This document shows positions 1 to 12,800 of a stretch of DNA of 64,000 nt, one piece after another. The position numbers were made by a program, and so were the translations under genes. Under the pieces are notes generated by a model, which did no database searches, had not been told where the DNA came from, and worked only from the letters and a program-made list of their open reading frames with translations. The stretch is from Trichaptum fuscoviolaceum (lineage: Eukaryota > Basidiomycota > Agaricomycetes > Hymenochaetales > Trichaptaceae). Where the stretch lies: positions 2,959,424 through 3,023,423 of the forward strand of contig CAJSYZ010000001.1 in assembly GCA_910574455.1 (NCBI GenBank), in the 5' to 3' direction. Position 1 is the stretch's first letter. The number at the start of each line of letters is the position of its first letter.

Positions 1-1449
1 TGAGTCGCTTTGTCGACGTCTGGTGGACTTTGTGCATGCAAGCGGAATATTGGGACGCATCAAACTGCCCGGTGATACATAGCCCCGTATATACGAATCC
101 GACCGCGCAACTTCGCAACCTTTTCTCTCCTCACTGTTGTATGTGTTGAGAGAGCGTAGCTGTTCAGCATCCTTCCCATGTTTTTGGGCTCTTTCGCCGC
201 TCAGGCCAGGCGAACTTAGGCTTAGATGTCGATTGAGCAGGGATCCCTGAGGTGAGTGTAGACGGTAGGGATAGAGACTCGTCCCCTGACTGCTCAGTGC
301 AAGTCCTGTGGCCGCTTATTGTTGAGCTGGAGATGGTCGAGGAAAAGAGGAACGATGAAACGAGAAGAAGCTGACGCGGCCATCGTTCCTTCCGGTGACA
401 AGAAAGTCGGAGTCGTACTGAAAAGTTGTCACTGACGAGTCGGGGATGAATGAATGTGAAGAAAATCATACCCATTTGCAGATTCCATACGCGAACGGAT
501 GTGTCCAATCCCCCACGCCCAAGAAAAAAGACAATACAATTTTCGGCGTAAATCTTATGCAGATTTTCTCGGAGAACGTATGGACATTCCCCGTGCCGAT
601 GCTCCAAAGCTGAAGAAGCCTGTGAGTATTATGATTCAAAAAATAAAAGAACAACTTACTCGAGAAGTACAGTAGAAGCTTTCGCTCACTGATTACCGCA
701 CGCACATCCCCTCCTGGTGCCTGTGAGCGCCGGTTCAGTAACTTGCCTCTTTGCACATTCCAAACGTCGGTGATGCGTCTCGCGATTCAAAACCTGGGAG
801 GAACAGACCTCGGATGCAAGTGCAGCAACCAGTTTTAACGTCCTGCACTCATCAGCCACCACTGATGATGAGCTCTCTGGCGTAGCTCTATCCATTGGAG
901 AAGGTTCACTCATGATATATGGTGACGGATGTAATCACTCTACCATCACCAATTGCTGAAGGAATTCGTGTTGTCAACTGTGGAGGTAGACGTGTGCGCA
1001 TGCGCCCCAGTGTGCTCGCCATTGCTTTAGTCGGTAAGGGGATACGCGTCGGGATAAATTTGCGAGAGAAGCCTGGGGCAAGACTTGGGGCAACCACCTG
1101 CTGTGGGCGCAGTAAATTGCGTAGACGGTAGTGGTTTCGTGTCCTCTGCAAAAGCGGTCGAACTCCTACCCCCTGGGTTTCCATACGAGCCGTGCCGAAC
1201 GAGCCGAAACGCGTCGACCCACAGGGAGCTACAAAAGTATCGTGCAGACGTACGTGAGCTGCGCAAGGCGTTGAAACCGATAGAACAATTTGAGCATGCT
1301 GAGACAGGCAGAGTGAGTGAGTCGGCAGATGCGCGGCGGAAGAAAAAAGAGAGTATACACAGCAAACTCAACAGTGAAACGAAAGGCCTACTACCTCTTG
1401 TAGTAGTAACCTCAGTTCTAGTTGGTGGCATTCACGAGTCGGGGCGTAG
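1..1449. other. No supported gene (left edge)
   Basis: Several overlapping open frames exist on both strands, but none shows a recognisable domain or a consistent set of splice junctions. A serine-rich reading on the minus strand (about 690-910, followed by further short frames to about 170) could be a small spliced gene. I cannot support it from sequence alone. No tRNA or rRNA was seen. Confidence 0.4.
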
Positions 1450-2641
1450 AGCAGTAGTAACTTGAAGCCTGTGAGACTCCGAGTCCAAGTCGGAGGAGGC
1501 TCGGCTCAGCTTCAACTTGAAGTTCTTGAATTGATGACGAGTCAACTTCAAGTTGAACTCTGACCCGACTCCGACTCAGCCTGAGGCCCAACTTGAACTT
1601 GAACTTGAACTTGAACTTGAAGTACCGCCGTCACGCCGGCCGGACAGCCTGAGTGCCACTCACCAGTGCTGGGCCAGCCTTCAAGCTCACTCAGGTCCGG
1701 TGTCCGGCCTTGAACTCAGGCTCGGACTCGGACTCGGACTCGGACTCGAACTCGGACTCGAACCGTATACTACTACTAGTAGTAGTAGTAAAGTTGAGAT
1801 TGTGACAACTTGCCAGTCTGAGTGGACAGAACTGGAAGCTTAAGCTGCTTAAGACTGGATCATTCAGCTGCCAGTGGCTAGTAGTAGTACGGTACCCTGC
1901 CAGTGAGTACTAATAGTAGGTAGTAGTAGTCGCCAAACATCACTGGCATGCCAGTGGCATTCAAGTTCAATTTCAAGTTGAAGTTGTCGGCGCGCGCAAC
2001 TTGAATGCCAACTCCGAGTCGGATCATTCAGCCTGCCAGTGAGTTGCGTGATCATGATGTCCGACTCCGACGGCCCGGGAGTCACGGCAGTAGTACGTGG
2101 CGGCCTGAGGTACTAGTAGCGTTTCCACTCCGAGCCGTCGGACTTTCAACTAGTTCAAGTTCAAGTTCCGAATTTAGTAGCCTGAGTACCCCATGCCCAC
2201 AACTTGACGTTGCACCCCAGTGAGCCTGAGCGACGTGTCGTGCCCGAGTCTAGTACTTAGGCTTGTTCTTCAACTTCACACATCAACAGCTTGAAGCCCT
2301 CTCATCCTGAAGTCCACCTGAATTTCATCCTACTTGTAGACTGCTGGCACTGGTGGTGAGTGAGCTTTCAGCCTTCTAGATCTACTTCATCCACTAACTG
2401 AGATCTTCAAGCTTGTACTTCTAGTACTACTAGTAGTAGCTCTACCGATTAGAACCACTCAGGCTACAGCCTCAGGCCGAGCGTGAGCCTGATCCGCTTC
2501 AAGTTCGCTACTACTACTTAGTACTACTACTCGCTACCGAACTTCCGCGTGAGGTAGTACCACTACTACCACTACCACTACTATTACTAATATTCGGCAT
2601 CACTACTCACGGCAAGCCTGAGACTCCTCCAGTTTGCAGTT
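1450..2641. repeat. Low-complexity repeat block 1
   Basis: A mosaic of short tandem runs. There is a CTTGAA hexamer array at about 1590-1622, a CTCGGA hexamer array at about 1721-1760, and TAG/TAC trinucleotide runs at about 1768-1792, 1908-1930 and 2420-2590. Scattered copies of GCCAGTG, CCTGAGT and CTTCAAGTT lie between them. The same words recur in the blocks near 5.3, 9.7 and 14.6 kb but not in the conserved half of the window. The block ends directly at the start codon of the gene at 2642. Confidence 0.85.
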
Positions 2642-5085
2642 ATGCCATCACACAATAGTAAGAAGCGTCAGCGCAGCCCGAAAAGTGAAGGTGAGCCTGA
2701 GTTTGAGTCGGACCCCTCGCCGGTTCTGACAATTATTTCGAAGAATCCGAATCCGAGTCGGAGCATCGTTCCAGTCGTAATCGGTACTCGAAGGGCCGTG
2801 GACGTCACTATTCACCGCCGTATTCACAGAAGGACTGGCACAGCAAGAACAGAAGTAATAAACGGAGACTTTATGAGCACAGTCTCACGAGCACTCCGGG
2901 GCCGAGCCTTACCAGCGCCAGTGGGCAATACCAAGACAGGACCAGCTCTTCATACCCTGCGGACTCGAACCGCGTCTATAGAGGCAGCGTTCAACGCAGT
3001 TATACACCGCGTGAAGAACTTGGAACATACTTTGGCGCCAATGGCTATCGAGGGGAGCCTCGGAGGCGTAACTGGAACTCTGATTCACCGAGTTCCTTTC
3101 CCTCCCGGGACGTCGCGCAGAACAATCCGACTATTCCAGATAAGAGGGTTCTTCAAATTAGCGTCCTCAAGCCTTCAACCCCTTCACCTACTCCTCGGCC
3201 TCGATTCAGCCGCAGCCCACGTAGTACTCCAAATGACATGTTGTCGGATTTGCGTTCTAAAGTGTCTGCTGCCCAAAAATCTATGCGCAGTTCGCCGGCA
3301 ATTGGAGTATCGGATTCTCAAGTTGATAACGTCGATCAAAGCGAAGGTAACGCATTCTTCCTCCCTTTTCTATCATAGTCTGTGTCCAAAGCTAACCCTT
3401 CACTGGCACAGAAAACATCGAATCGGCTCACTTGATCCCAAAGAGTTCATCTCATTCGCCAACCCCCTCTGAGCTCGCGCCCTTATACGATCCAAATGCA
3501 GGAGTCAAGCAGCTGCAGGACTTGACCAAGAAGCTGAAAAAATGGGAGGAATTTCATAAAAAGGATTCCAATGAATTGAGGGCTCGAGTTACGGATTTGG
3601 AGAAGAGGTTTGCCGTGATGGAAGGAGTCCAGAAGAACGTTGCAGATACTTTAAATGACGTATCAGCGTCAATCGATCTCGTGGAAGACAAAATGTCTGG
3701 GGTAAGTAACATGATCACATTTCTAAAAAGAGTGACATCTAAAAACATACCCTTGTTAGTCACGGCAAGCAGGCGACGCTGTAAGAATGAGGAAGCTTAC
3801 AGATAATCTACTGACCTACCTCCGGGAAGGCTGTGCAATTGTCCTTGATTTCACTGGCGAGGAGATACAGAGAACCAAGCACTCAATGAATTCTGTTCCC
3901 GGCACTCTCAATTACTTTGCCGCCAACTTTAAGACATTGTCTGACGTCATGCATGAACACTTTAAACGATACCTTCGAGTTTACTTCCCACCTCCGACTT
4001 CGAGTCGTTCCCCGGAACCGGAAGAAATATCCTACACTGTGGTAAAAGACCCACCACATGTCAAATTTATCCTGAATCGTGAAGCTCGGCAACGTCAAAA
4101 CCTGCCATTCGACGCATCTCAGGTGAACAAATTAACTGCTTTCCGGTTCTTTCTACCATATTTCCAGCTCCATTACAACGCACTTTACGATTTCATCGTA
4201 GAAATTGACAAACTCCTCCAACAATCGGCAGCTCTTCAGTTTAATTTCAAGCCCAATGCACAGGAAAGGCTCTACTCAATGACGGTGGACAACCCAGGAA
4301 CTTTCGTAACGCCTGCGGTCCAACTGTTTGGGGGATTGCCTCAGGTACGCCCTCAGCCTGACGTTCACAAGCATCTAGTCTTTAAAGACTCGGAGATTGG
4401 ACGGAGACTGGCGCTCACACTTTGGGACAAGGTCCGCGCACTCCATAACGGTGAAGAAGTGCCGAACTTTGTTATGGCCGACGACCTTCGCATCAAATCT
4501 GTTGAAGACATGAAAAGGACCTTGAAGGCCTTGGGGCCTAATCCCTCTTTCGCTGATTTTTTGAACAAACTCGACTTACAAGATGTCCGTCGTTTGGAAA
4601 CGATTCAGCGGGAGTTGATATATGGTTTTAAAGTCGTCAAGAGGTGGTTGCAAATAGTCCTCAACGAGGATCTTTTCCACACAGTCATGGGTAACCAGCT
4701 ATCCCGTTCAATCCGCCGCGTAATGAACGATATCATACATGCTCGGGAGGAGAGGACTGACGCAGTCCTTGACTCTATTGAGAAGTTCACGGCTTACGTA
4801 GACTTGAAGGATACCCACAATAGTACCCGCTATGATAAATTTCAAGACCAACTGATAGCAACGGTGCTCGAGATATGTAACGATATACCACCCGGAGCGA
4901 GGGTTACGGCCGGGGCTTCGACTGCCAGGACGAGTTTATCACCGGGAGAGATCTACAACTCACAGTATCGCGATTATCTAAGCGAAGTGATGAACCGAAA
5001 GCCTGAGGATATTTGCACACCGATGTATCTTCCTAATGGCAAGCAGGAAGAAAGGTCTTCTAATAGAAACAGTCACCACAACTAG
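2642..5085 (+). CDS. Orphan 755-aa coiled-coil protein
   Basis: A four-exon model with clean junctions: 2642-2690, 2744-3346, 3412-3701 and 3760-5085. The exon sum is 2268 nt, giving 755 aa with no frame break. The N-terminal part (about residues 1-215) is disordered and rich in Ser, Arg, Glu and Pro, with a basic KKRQRSPK stretch near the start that could be a nuclear signal. Residues about 225-320 are heptad-like (KKLKKWEEF, LRARVTDLEKRF), suggesting a coiled coil. The remaining 430 residues look like a folded helical domain rich in aromatic and charged residues. I recognise no family and assign no function. The first intron (53 bp) ends in CGAAG, a weak acceptor, but splicing it out joins two frames perfectly. 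It lies between two blocks of the same simple repeats, so it may belong to a mobile or lineage-specific cassette. Confidence 0.75.
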
Positions 5086-5199
5086 CTGTTGCGGGGCAGA
5101 GCTGGACTCGGAGGTGAAGCTATGACTTGGAGTTCCCATGTAATCTTTGCGCTATGCTAGTGTCTACAGTTTTTCCTTGTGTCGCTTTGTGATTTGCTG

Positions 5200-5530
5200 A
5201 TAATAACATTGCCTTGACCAACCTGAATGAAATACTACTGCCATGATATCATTGCCAGTGTACCACTAGTAGTATACTGTACAACTTGAAAGCAAGCCAA
5301 GAACACCATAACTTGAAGTTGAAGTTAAAACAGTGTCATGGTACTACTAGTCTTTAAGAGCCAATGCTGCAATGCCAGTGTAGTACTACGTTACATACGT
5401 AGTACTAAGGTCTGTTTCGTCTAGTACATCCTTTTGTTTCATTGCCATATCCGAGTCCTCACTCGTAAGTTTCAATATAGTACATTCAAGGTTGTGTATG
5501 CTAATTGAAAAGCTTTACTTCAAGTTAGTA
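5200..5530. repeat. Low-complexity repeat block 2
   Basis: Short words shared with block 1: TACCACTAGTAGTATAC, GCCAGTGTA, ACTTGAAGTTGAAGTT and TAGTACTACG. It separates the orphan gene from the 3' end of the Plavaka relic. No coding potential was seen. Confidence 0.8.
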
Positions 5531-5534
5531 GTAA

Positions 5535-8500
5535 TCATTGTCTAGTTTCGTACAATGTTTCGTGCATGTGCATGTCAGCAAATCTGTTAACGTAGAATCT
5601 ATCGTAAAAGTCCAGGGATTCCTCAGGTGTCAATGACTTCGGAGGAGATTCGTCACCCTTCGGGACCCCAAGGAGGTGAGCTAAACGAAAGATGTCCCCT
5701 ATATCTATCACAGACAGCTTCGGAGCCTTGCAGTCACGGTGATAGTGATGTCTGCCACTGTCATTCACTCCGGGACAGCGTCCGACACAGGCGGTAGAGC
5801 TCTCCAACTCATATGCTGGTTCAACTATCCACATTCTTGTTTTCGGGTCGGGCGATTCTCCAACACGCTTGAAAAACTGGACGAGAGCGCATTCCTGACG
5901 TTCCACTTTAACGGTGAATGAGAAAAAAAGTATAACCCTGGCAACTCTCATTCCTGCGAACCCCTGTTTGCGGGAACCACCTCGGACAAGAACTGCATCT
6001 CGTCGAGGTTTTCCGCGCCAAGAGGGACTGGACCTGATCACCTCCCTCATTGCTTGTTCTATAGGGATCGATTCACCACGATACGCAAAGAACGCGGTGG
6101 CTGAATGGAAAATTGAAAAGTCATTGCTAATATCCAGTTTATAGTGTTCAAATCTGTTGTAGTTTAATTTGGCTTGCCTGCTACTACTAGTAGTAGCAGA
6201 ACACTTTGAGTTGGTGTTACAACTCTCGTACTTGTTGAATAAGTGTTTCTTGATGAGTTGTCGGAGTTGTCGAAGTTCTGGATAGCCTTCTATTGCCGCG
6301 AGAGCATCGAGCTGTTTAGGGTACACTTTACTGGACTCTGCAAGGATAACAATAAACAAGTTGGATTTGCAGCACCAAAAGGATGTTTCACTAACGTTTT
6401 TTCGAAGCCATTAACGTAAAGCTCAAAGGGTCATTCCCGCCACCCAAGCGGAGCTGGCGTTCAGCATTTCCTACGCCATGAACCGCACCACGCTGTGGCT
6501 CATCTATTAAACTTTCGGAATCGTCCAAATCTGCAATTTCGTTGAGCTCTTGAATACCCACAATGGCATCGAAGAAGTCATCTTATCATCAGCTTCACCT
6601 ACTACTAATACGTCACGTTGTTGCATCTGCTCTCCCCCACTGGCATCAGGGTCCCTCTCAGCGTCATCCGACTCTGACTCTGACGACATATTCTTGCGCA
6701 AAACATCTCGCAAAGCTCTCCACGAAGCCTCGGCTAACGTATCATCCAGCATTCCACGCCTTTTGAAGTCTGCCCTTGATGCAATAAGTTTACTGAGTCG
6801 TTGGTTTGCTGTGATCATCTGACCCAAGGGATCATTTTTGTTTGAGCGTCGCCATGTTTCCTTGACCGCGTAAATGTGCTTATTCTCTGTGATCGATGAA
6901 CATAGCCACTCGGTGCAGCGAACAGAGGAATCATTGTAGGATAGTGGACCATGGCATGCTGTCGTGGTAGTGAGAAGTTGTCCCGGATACCCATAGCTAT
7001 GAATATTTGCCGATATTGATGAAAGCAATCCAGAGAGGCTTTGATCTGATCAAGTGTTGAGGCTGTAATCGTGTACCGACGCACAAGATAACAGAAGTCG
7101 AGAAATGCACTCAATGCATGAATTATATCATCCTGCACAATGCCCACAATAGCCGGAAGATACACCTAAGCGGTTTACATCGACTACTATCAGCAAACGA
7201 CCGCCTCGAACAAGAAGGAAAAATCACATACTTTCATAAGTGCCTTTGAATCATTGCCTGTCCATTGCTTGAAGCCTCGGCCTTCGGGGAATCTACGTAG
7301 TCCAGGAAAAGGAGCAGCGACTCTGATTCTACGCGGAGGTCAGCGATAGTATTCATATTATACAAATTGTTTGAGAATGGCACCTTTTATCCACAATATC
7401 CAGCTCTGTTGTGGTCAAGCTCTGGCATATCCACTCGACAAGATGATCCTTGAAAACACCTTTGATGATTTGGTGCAATAGGTCCGGAGAAATGAGATCG
7501 CATATTCTGCGCGCGGAAAGTCATTGGTGAAGGGCTACGGGAAAACATAGTTCTTAGAAGCGCATCCAATGGAGAATTTGGAGCACATACCACGATATCT
7601 TGGTGGAACCCATACTCTTTGCGAATTGTTGCTCTGGTTAAGTTGTTGTCATTTACCTGCTCTATCAATCGTTCGTGTAGCTCTTTTGTTTGAGGATTTG
7701 ATGCAAACTCCGGATTATCTAGGTCCTTGTGGGGAGCTGTGCATCTATATAGCCACCGTAAGCCATTTCCTCAGACTCCTATGCGATTTTGGAAAGGATG
7801 GTACTTACTTGCAGCACCATCCAGTGCATATTGCGCATAGACTCACCTGTTCCGGATAATCGGCTATATACGAGCCGAGTCCGAGAACCGACCTACGCAA
7901 GTGACCATCAGGGCACCGGAGAATGGTCTGTTCATTGTTTATGGACATGGCGGTCTTCAGTGAACTCAAGATTCTCGATATAGATGAATGAAAAATTTGA
8001 TGTCTAAAGCGACGGAAGTCATCTGACTTTTCGTACTGTCGCTCAGCTGCAAAAAAGCGTCAAAACACAATTGAATGGCTCAGTTTTTGACACACACTCT
8101 TTGGTATTGCTAAAAATGCTACAAGCTGGACTGTATTCAACTTTTGGGACCGCCGGGCCTTGTTTGATACATTTCCTATTGAGAGATATAACGGATAATA
8201 TTCGTTGTTGCCAGTTCCAACGGAAACTGTTGTCTTGTCGCTCCCCAAGATCACCGGAACGAACATAGATCCATGGACTGCTTTATCTTCGGCGTAGATC
8301 TTATTCTAAGTCAAGGATAATCAGTATGTTTCCTGCGAGTTCATGAGTCATGACCTACAGCCTGTTCCCAAGCAAAATTTCCGGACATGTAATTTCTGAA
8401 CACTCGTTCTTTGTCATTGATGTCATCAGATTCCTCCTTTGGCTGATATTCACGAAATGGGACATAGTCGAATTCGCCTTCTAAAGCCGTATTATCCACC

Positions 8501-9535
8501 AAATTTCGGATCACTTCCAAGGGATCCCGATACCATACATCATATCCTTTCCTCTTCCATGACTCGGTGTTCTCGTCTGTCGCTTTTTGGCCATTGTTGT
8601 CCGTGTAGAAGTTACTAAAGGATTTCCAAGGCACATCACCAACTCTCGTAGCGTCAATGACATTGTACAACTTTTGTGCGTCTCCATCGAGTAGCGTACT
8701 AGTGGGATCCAGATCTGAGTCATCGTCGGGCTTAGTTACGTCCAACTCAGAATATCCGCCAGATTTCGCGTTCTTCACAGACTGAATTCGCTGGTAAGCC
8801 TTCATGATTCCGAGAAGCTTTGTTATATTACCAGCAGACATTTGCTCATCGCGATAAAGAAAGTCTGCGAGCTCAAAATCTGCTCGGCACGAATAGGGAG
8901 ACCAGTCATTTGGTGCAGGTTCATTTCGCGGAACAGGTGGTTCGTCGTTTTCTAAGTTGTTTCCTTCCGCATCACACGGGGTGGCTGCACGATGTTTTTC
9001 ATCAGAGTGCTATCAAACCGAGGACAATATACTTGGTGCGCACCATTCATATATCTGTGATACACCTTTAGGTCACCATCACTCTCCTCATGATCTCCAA
9101 CGTCGAAGTCCAAATCTTCAGAGGATGCACTACGGCCACTGTCACTTCCGGTGCCAGAATGGGACAGAGAATCAGGTCTGTCTAGGTCTTGAAGCAGCTC
9201 GTCTCGGCCTATACTGAGCATCGAGATATCCTGTGTAAGCATGGAAATATCGTAATCGTAGGAGTCAGGGCCGCTCTCAAAATGACCCTCTGTTGGAAGT
9301 TCGGACGACCTCGGTAGAGGTTGAGGAGTTGGAGCTCGTGTGGGTCGAATAGGTGAAGGATCATAGTAGTCGTGACCACAGGCAGTAGATCTTGCCACGG
9401 ATGACATCGGATGAGCTGAATATTCATGTCTTGCTCTTCCAGATTGACTTTGAACGTCCTACTACAGCTGGGCAAGGTGCATCGAATAGTTGGTGGAAAA
9501 TGAAGGGGATCGTGCTTTTTCCGTGTCGCTGGCAT
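5535..9535 (-). mobile_element. Plavaka-type transposase gene, frame-broken
   Basis: This is the transposase of a Plavaka (CACTA-like) DNA transposon, recognised by family memory. From the N terminus it shows a C2H2-type finger (CTLPSC, then HEYSAH), an acidic Ser-rich linker, DFELADFLYRDEQMSAGNI, YDVWYRDPLEVIRN, FVPVILGSDKTTVSV, DLISPDLLHQIIKGVF, FLDFCYLVRR, FSLPRQHAMVHY, and a C-terminal domain with PSWRGKPRRDAVLV, ARVILFFSFTV and MWIVEP. Several introns join well, for example the 56-bp one beginning GTTAGT at about 6409. Three junctions cannot be introns and each fits a lost single base: in the zinc finger near 9457, at PRAEYA/DLISP near 7501, and at GEADD/DFFDAI near 6580. The element is therefore probably dead, although most of the protein is well preserved, so decay is recent or the breaks are assembly errors. 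Terminal inverted repeats were not identified. Confidence 0.88.
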
Positions 9536-9577
9536 CAATGTAACCTTCAGTAGTACATGTCGATGATTGGGACTCAC

Positions 9578-9860
9578 AGCTGAGTGCCAGCAGGCTGGCA
9601 GTGAGTGAACTTGAACCTGAGTTTAAATTAGTCATAGTACTACTAGTACTACTGGTAGTACGGTAAGGCTGCCAGCCTGAGTGCAGTGCCAGCCTGAGTG
9701 CCAGTGAGTACTAGTACTAGTACTAGTAGTAGTAGTAAGTCACACACTGTGGCAGCCTGGCCAGTGGCAGCCTGAGTGAGTGGGCGTAAATTTTCAACTT
9801 GTCTAAGATAGACGCCCCCGCCTCCCTGATCTTGAACTAGCACCTTCGATCCATCTTATT
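9578..9860. repeat. Low-complexity repeat block 3
   Basis: Dense copies of GCCAGCCTGAGTG, ACTAGTACTAGTAGTAG and GGCAGCCTG. It lies just upstream of the transposase start (9535, minus strand) and upstream of the gene beginning at 9890 (plus strand), so it occupies the shared 5' region of two divergent genes. In CACTA-like elements short subterminal repeats bind transposase. Whether these play that role is unknown. Confidence 0.8.
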
Positions 9861-9889
9861 ATCACCCAAGTCTCAAAACACTGCACAAA

Positions 9890-12800
9890 ATGTCAACTCG
9901 AAGACAGACGAGGGCTAAGAACAATAACCAGCACCCCGGAGCAGTAGTTGACCAACTCAGAACAAGACGAACAAAGGAGGAGATATTGCGGGAGAAGGAA
10001 GAAAAAGACAAAAGGAAAGTACAGCAGGCAGCGAGGCGGGATGAGGCATTGAAGGAGAAGGAGGAGAAGGAAAAACAGAAGGAAGAACGGGCAGCTTTCC
10101 GCAGAGCTGCGGCCCAGCAAGTCGCGGTCGCGAAAGAGAGGAAAAAACTCGCTGCGGAGCAGAAACGGGCAGCAAAAGAACAAGAGGCAGCTGCAAGGTA
10201 CAAAAGAAGGTGACTGCAGCAGAAAACCAAGAAGCAGCGATGCTAGAGACCGTAGAAATTGAAAACAATTTGTCGAAGGCTCTTGAGACACGCACCCAGA
10301 TGGGCTCAACAGTGCCTAAACTCGCTGGAAAACGTGGATGTAGGAAGCCGAAGGGCGAAGCTAGTAGTAAGTCTTCAACCTCAGATCAGTAATTACATAG
10401 CTTTGAACTGGCGTAAGCAGGCTCGAAGAACGATGTTAAAGACGTGTCGGGTTGTGAAGTTGAATACAACGAAGACTTAGACATTGGTGAGTTATACTGC
10501 CTATACATTTTCAGATGTTTTCGAAGCTTGGAGGTTGACTACTTTGACTCACAATATGAAGCGGCAAGTACGGATGCGTCAAACAGAAAGCCTGCAAAAA
10601 AGGCTAGGAAAGAAGATCCCAAAGGTGAACTTCCATTTCGCACCCGTGTGCAGACCGCAAAGACGTCGAGATCTGCCGCCACTCCAAGCAACATTTTCTT
10701 TCACGCACCTGCCGGACAGAACGAGAGCCTTTCTGGTGAAGAAACGGATATAATAGACTCGCCCGCTACGTCAAAGCGGGACGACAAGACAAAGCGACCT
10801 GCCAGGGCGCTTCGCAACACAGATGAATCCACTTTCATTGGTGAAGAGGATGGAGGACTTGAGGTGGCTGGGATAGACTCGAGAGGGATCAATTTGTGAG
10901 TTTAAATTTGAAATCTTGCAATGCGTACGGGATCAATTTCTGGAATGCACGATGTAATGGTAAGTGTGAAGCTTGATTTAGACTCAGCTAAAGCTCATAG
11001 TTTGATCCACTGGCAACTAGATTACTAATGTTCATGCTAAAGAAGCGGATCATGACGCTCCGACAACGGGATCAAATTTCCTTCTACCTACAACGATGAC
11101 ACTCTCGTCTTTGTTACCATATTATGAGCTTCGCTGACGCCAAGCTACACTAGACACAGCATCTCATTGCAAGACAATGAAAACTTAAGTCCTTGGGAGG
11201 ATGAAGGAGAAACAATAACCCTCGCAAGCTATCATGGTGTAAAGAATAGCTCAATCAGCGTGCAACAGACAGCACATTTTGTCGATTCGGACACAAATAT
11301 TGTGAGTTGACGGAACATTAGAATGGCAGATGCAGTCTGAATACCTTGCTTGTAGGGCGAAAGCGATCCGAGGAGGCTGACAAGGCCGGCTCAAGCTAGT
11401 GTGAGTGTGACTTATTACTGTTCGATTCACGTCAGTTACCCCATGACCGTTTGATCATATCCCTTCGTTATTATTTTTCTGCCAACTGTCGTGTAATGAA
11501 CAGGATGGAGGTAGCAGCAACTTGAACTCAAAGAAAAGGAAGTTGCTGCGCGACACTCTCTCCGGGTCGCAGGTTTCAACGGTAAGCAACGTCATATCAT
11601 TCCTACCTTTTCCAATCTACTAACCAATCCCTTTCCGTACTTGAGGATAAGAACAACGAGACAAAACCAGGTGGACAGGTGAGTGCCAGACAGTGAAGCA
11701 CAGTGATCCTCATGCTACATCCTTCCTTCATTGCTTGCTGAATTGATCTTTGGACAGGATGCAAACAAGAGAACTGCCAATTCGCAGCTCAGCGCACCGG
11801 TAAGTCCCATCTTAATCCAGTTTCTCTCGTTTCCCCCTGATTTATGGTTGTAAGGTGCATTCACTAGCCTTGGAACCCCGTATACAGGTATGTGTGGGCG
11901 TCGATGCACCGTAGGCTCACTTCCGCTGTAGCAACTGTTCGTTCCCTTCCTCACATCGGGTTGATCACTAATTTGTGCCTATAAATAGGACATCATAGTC
12001 ACAAAAAACAGAAAGAGAAAGTCGCCACCGGACATCGACTCCCAGGTTGATGTGGTAATTCTTCCACCTTCACGTGTAATGGATTCCTTCATGTTTATGT
12101 TTACTTACTTTACACCATCTCAATAGGCTAGTAAGAGTGTCAAGGTCAAGAAGTCATTGTTGACTGGCATGGACACACAGGTCGATGCCACAGTAAGTGT
12201 CAATTCTTTGGTAGCCGGCATTTTAAGTTCGTTTCTGACCGGGCGAAAAGGACTTGAGTAAGAAGAGGAAACCCTCTGACACTCCTTATCGGCCTGTGGC
12301 CGACACGACGGTAATTCTTCCTTTCGAGCTGTTCACTTGCCATGGATAACAGCTTTCTGACGTGTTGCAGTCTGAGATTGGATCCGCTACCTCACATCGC
12401 AAGAGGCAGTCGCTGGTGGCTGATAATGAAGCAAGTGTGGGTCGATTGATACACTCTGAATATGAGCATTCACTCACTATTCTTATTAGACCGGTGGTCG
12501 AAAGATGCCGTTAGCACCCCGAACACAGTCGCTTGCAATGACGAGAGTATCCTGCACTCCCGGACCCGAAGTGTTAGTGACGGGGCTTATCCTGGTCATC
12601 GCAAAGTCTCTCGGACTACTAGCTCAGTGTGTCGAATCAAATTCATTTCTATGACATATTTTTGCTGATTCACTTATATGCAGACATCAGTGGGGCTGGA
12701 GGACAAGGGCCGAAATGAAGGAAAGGAAGGATCTCGCGTGCCAGGCAGAAAAAGGGCGACGAACCAGTGTCTCCCTCCCGGTACTCAGGCCGGTTGGACT

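Noticed and set aside
919..1465. Plus-strand frames suggesting a small gene near 1 kb
   Set aside because: No motif, no convincing splice sites, and equal open length on the opposite strand.
9862..10309. Minus-strand frames rich in Phe, Ser, Leu and Cys, resembling membrane proteins
   Set aside because: They are the antisense of Lys/Glu-rich coding sequence, which always reads as hydrophobic on the other strand.
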